From JAKQLP01 sp964562165 (GTDB taxonomy: Bacteria; Patescibacteriota; Dojkabacteria; B142; OLB20), in contig CAZLRZ010000022.1 of the NCBI GenBank assembly GCA_964562165.1, positions 1 to 14,221 on the forward strand: DNA of 14,221 nt, in the 5' to 3' direction. Below, one piece after another: positions 12,461 through 14,221 of the stretch. Position numbers and translations under genes: made by a program. The notes beneath the pieces were generated by a model that did no database searches, had not been told where the DNA came from, and saw nothing but the letters and a program-made list of their open reading frames with translations. The number at the start of each line of letters is the position of its first letter. Positions within the stretch are counted from its first letter, which is position 1.

Positions 12461-13924
12461 ATGACAAGAAAATTTACAATTCTCCACTCCAACGATATGC
12501 ACGGCGACTTTTTCGCTGAAAACCCTGAAGAACGCGGAGAGCTTATTGGTGGTCTAGCCTTACTTTCGGGTTATATTAATAAAGTTAGGGCGACTGAAAA
12601 AAATGTACTTTATGTGATTTCTGGTGATATGGTTCAGGGGTCAATAATTGATACAGAGTATAAAGGGATTTCCACAATTGAAATTATGAACTATTTAGCC
12701 CCAGATGTTGTTGCACTTGGGAATCACGAATTTGATTATGGATTGCCTCACCTATTGTTCTTAGAAAAAATGGCCAACTTCCCTATTGTTAATGCTAACC
12801 TTTATATTAAGCAGTATAACAAAAGGTTGATGAGGCCATATTTAATTAAAAAGATGGATGGATTTGAAATCCTTTTCACCGGAATCATTACTGAGAAGGT
12901 CATCGATTCAATCAAACAAGACGAATTAATCGGAAGTTTTGTTACACTTCAAGAAGCCAGTCAAGAAGTTGGGAAGATCTGTAATGCATACAAAAAAAAC
13001 GACATAGATTTAACTATCCTTTTAACCCATATTGGACTAGATTCTGATATCGCATTAGCCAAAATGCTAAATAAAGACTGGGGTGTTGATATGATTATTG
13101 GTGGGCATTCTCATTCGATTTTAGAAAAGCCCGAAGAGGTTAATAATATTTTAATAACGCAAGCAGGCGTGGGTACAAATCAGATTGGAAGATTCGACAT
13201 TACTGTTGAAGACGACACCAATTCAATTGTCGATTATAAATGGAGATTAATTAAGATTGATAATAGAATTGCAGAACCCGACAAAAAGCTTACAAAGTTT
13301 ATAAATTCCTTTAAAAAGACAGTCGATAACAAGTATCAGTCGATTGTTTGTAAATTATCCAGAAAACACACCCACCCTAAAAGAGAGGTCGAAACCGAAC
13401 TTGGAAACCTAATTGCTGACGCAGTCCAAGATGCAGCGGAATCTGATTTTGTCCTTTTAGGCAGTGGATCCATCCGAACAAAAGAACTCGGCCCGATCGT
13501 TACTCTTATGGATATAAAGACCTGCTTCCCCTATGACGATTCATTAACGAGATTTTCAATTACTGGCGAACAAGTTTTTAGAATGTTCGAACATTTTATG
13601 CGAAAAGAAAACAGGAACGGTGAAGGTGAAAATTATCAGGTGAACAGTGGTATTGAGGCAATTTATGATGAAAAGGGAGCCTCTTTATTAAGTTTAAAAA
13701 AAGACGGGGAAGACATTAAGCTTGATCAGTTTTATACAGTATGCCTTCAAGGATATCACTATAAAAATTCAAAATCATATTTGAAAGTAACCAAAGAAGA
13801 ACTCGAAGCAAGCGGGAAAACAAAGGTAATAAGCACTTCAGCCCAAGAAGTTATCGAGGAGTATTTAAGAAACAATCAAAATATATTTAGAGAAATCGAA
13901 GGACGATTAGTTTTTAAGAGCTAA
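12461..13924 (+). CDS. 5'-nucleotidase/2',3'-cyclic phosphodiesterase family metallophosphoesterase, cytoplasmic
   Basis: Two-domain nucleotidase of the UshA/YfkN family, 487 residues from ATG 12461. The N-terminal metallophosphatase domain has the metal ligands Asp12 and His14 in HSNDMHG, Asp56 in SGDMVQG, the Asn88-His89 pair in LGNHEFDYG, His190 in LTHIG, and His216 and His218 in GGHSH. The C-terminal nucleotidase domain (about 300-480) has ELGNLIADA, GSGSIR and FPYDDSLTRFSITG. The family reaction is dephosphorylation of nucleoside 5'-monophosphates or related phosphoesters. Most relatives are exported, but no signal peptide is present here, so I infer action in the cytoplasm. The GGDGY segment normally near the substrate site is not recognisable (GYHYKNSKSY instead), so the substrate may differ. 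A TTG at 12452 overlapping the upstream stop is a possible but less likely start. The gap to the VanW stop is 1 nt. Confidence 0.9.
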   Translation: MTRKFTILHSNDMHGDFFAENPEERGELIGGLALLSGYINKVRATEKNVLYVISGDMVQGSIIDTEYKGISTIEIMNYLAPDVVALGNHEFDYGLPHLLFLEKMANFPIVNANLYIKQYNKRLMRPYLIKKMDGFEILFTGIITEKVIDSIKQDELIGSFVTLQEASQEVGKICNAYKKNDIDLTILLTHIGLDSDIALAKMLNKDWGVDMIIGGHSHSILEKPEEVNNILITQAGVGTNQIGRFDITVEDDTNSIVDYKWRLIKIDNRIAEPDKKLTKFINSFKKTVDNKYQSIVCKLSRKHTHPKREVETELGNLIADAVQDAAESDFVLLGSGSIRTKELGPIVTLMDIKTCFPYDDSLTRFSITGEQVFRMFEHFMRKENRNGEGENYQVNSGIEAIYDEKGASLLSLKKDGEDIKLDQFYTVCLQGYHYKNSKSYLKVTKEELEASGKTKVISTSAQEVIEEYLRNNQNIFREIEGRLVFKS

Positions 13925-14221
13925 ATCAGTTTTCCTTTTTGATATAACCTCAATCAACTGGCCGCACGATTGGTTTCTTCCAAACTGTTCCCTTTCCATT
14001 TTTTGATTGGAGTTAATTTTTGAGTATAGGGCTGGATTATTTACAAGGGCCTCAATTTCATCTGCGAATTTTTTGGCCTCAGCGCCATCCTCAATATGTA
14101 TTGCTGTTATTGAATCTTTTGTTACACCTTCTGTATCCTTTCCATGTAACCGAACGATTGGCAACCCTGACGCAATGGCCTCCATTAGTACTAAGCTTTG
14201 GGCTTCCATTTTAGAAGAATT
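13907..14221 (-). CDS. GT4-type (GT-B) glycosyltransferase, C-terminal part (partial)
   Basis: The frame is open to the right edge of the window, so the true start is outside. The internal Met at 14209 is not the start: the residues before it (NSSK) continue the family pattern. The visible 104 residues begin with SKMEAQSLVLMEAIASGLPIV, the E-x7-E motif region (Glu in MEAQ, Glu in LMEA) that binds the nucleotide-sugar donor in GT4 enzymes. A helical tail typical of the family end follows (GAEAKKFADEIEALVNNPALYSKI, then QFGRNQSCGQLIEVI). It probably transfers a sugar to a lipid, polysaccharide or protein acceptor; the specificity-determining N-terminal domain is not visible. Its last 18 bases overlap the 3' end of the convergent nucleotidase gene. 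Confidence 0.88.
   Translation of the reverse strand, partial: NSSKMEAQSLVLMEAIASGLPIVRLHGKDTEGVTKDSITAIHIEDGAEAKKFADEIEALVNNPALYSKINSNQKMEREQFGRNQSCGQLIEVISKRKTDLALKN

Noticed and set aside
14020..14214. Plus-strand open frame at 14020-14214
   Set aside because: Antisense to the GT4 glycosyltransferase end, which has a clear E-x7-E motif.

Overview
The window is AT-rich, gene-dense bacterial DNA. Intergenic gaps are short, stops are nearly all TAA, and no convincing Shine-Dalgarno sequence precedes any start. Most start codons follow an A-rich stretch, a 1-2 nt gap after the previous stop, or a -10 box only about 6-13 nt upstream. Together with the proteins present (a VanW-domain protein with an N-terminal anchor, PsbP-like and lectin-like proteins on Pro/Thr stalks, a possible sortase-type C-terminal signal), this resembles a Candidate Phyla Radiation (Patescibacteria) genome. 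The phylum is inference; I cannot assign a lineage from the sequence alone. All long reading frames are open with TGA counted as stop, which fits code 11 rather than the TGA-glycine code of some related phyla.

Layout. 1-160: the 3' end of a surface-protein gene with a putative C-terminal sorting signal, then a bidirectional terminator. 170-886 (-): a membrane-anchored PsbP-like protein. 1009-1392 (+): a small two-helix membrane protein behind a near-consensus promoter. 1495-3688 (+): L-threonine dehydrogenase and 2-amino-3-ketobutyrate CoA ligase in a tight operon, the complete two-step route from threonine to glycine plus acetyl-CoA. 3783-7258 (+): a CHASE-domain sensor without an output domain, an anchored lectin-like protein and an MGDG-synthase-like glycosyltransferase with a C-terminal membrane helix. 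10791-7262 (-): a large anchored orphan protein, a class-C-type serine hydrolase with two altered active-site motifs, and a small Pro/Ala-rich protein. 10873-13924 (+): a VanW-domain protein and a 5'-nucleotidase-family phosphoesterase. 13907 to the right edge (-): the C-terminal end of a GT4-type glycosyltransferase.

How the genes fit together. Apart from threonine catabolism and the nucleotidase, most of the window concerns the cell envelope: six proteins have an N-terminal, C-terminal or internal membrane segment and most carry extracytoplasmic domains. Two operons, the minus-strand orphan/hydrolase operon and the VanW/nucleotidase operon, diverge from one 81-bp region with overlapping -35 boxes, so they may be expressed together. 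I see no tRNA, rRNA, CRISPR array, insertion sequence or phage gene, and no stretch over 300 bases without a gene.
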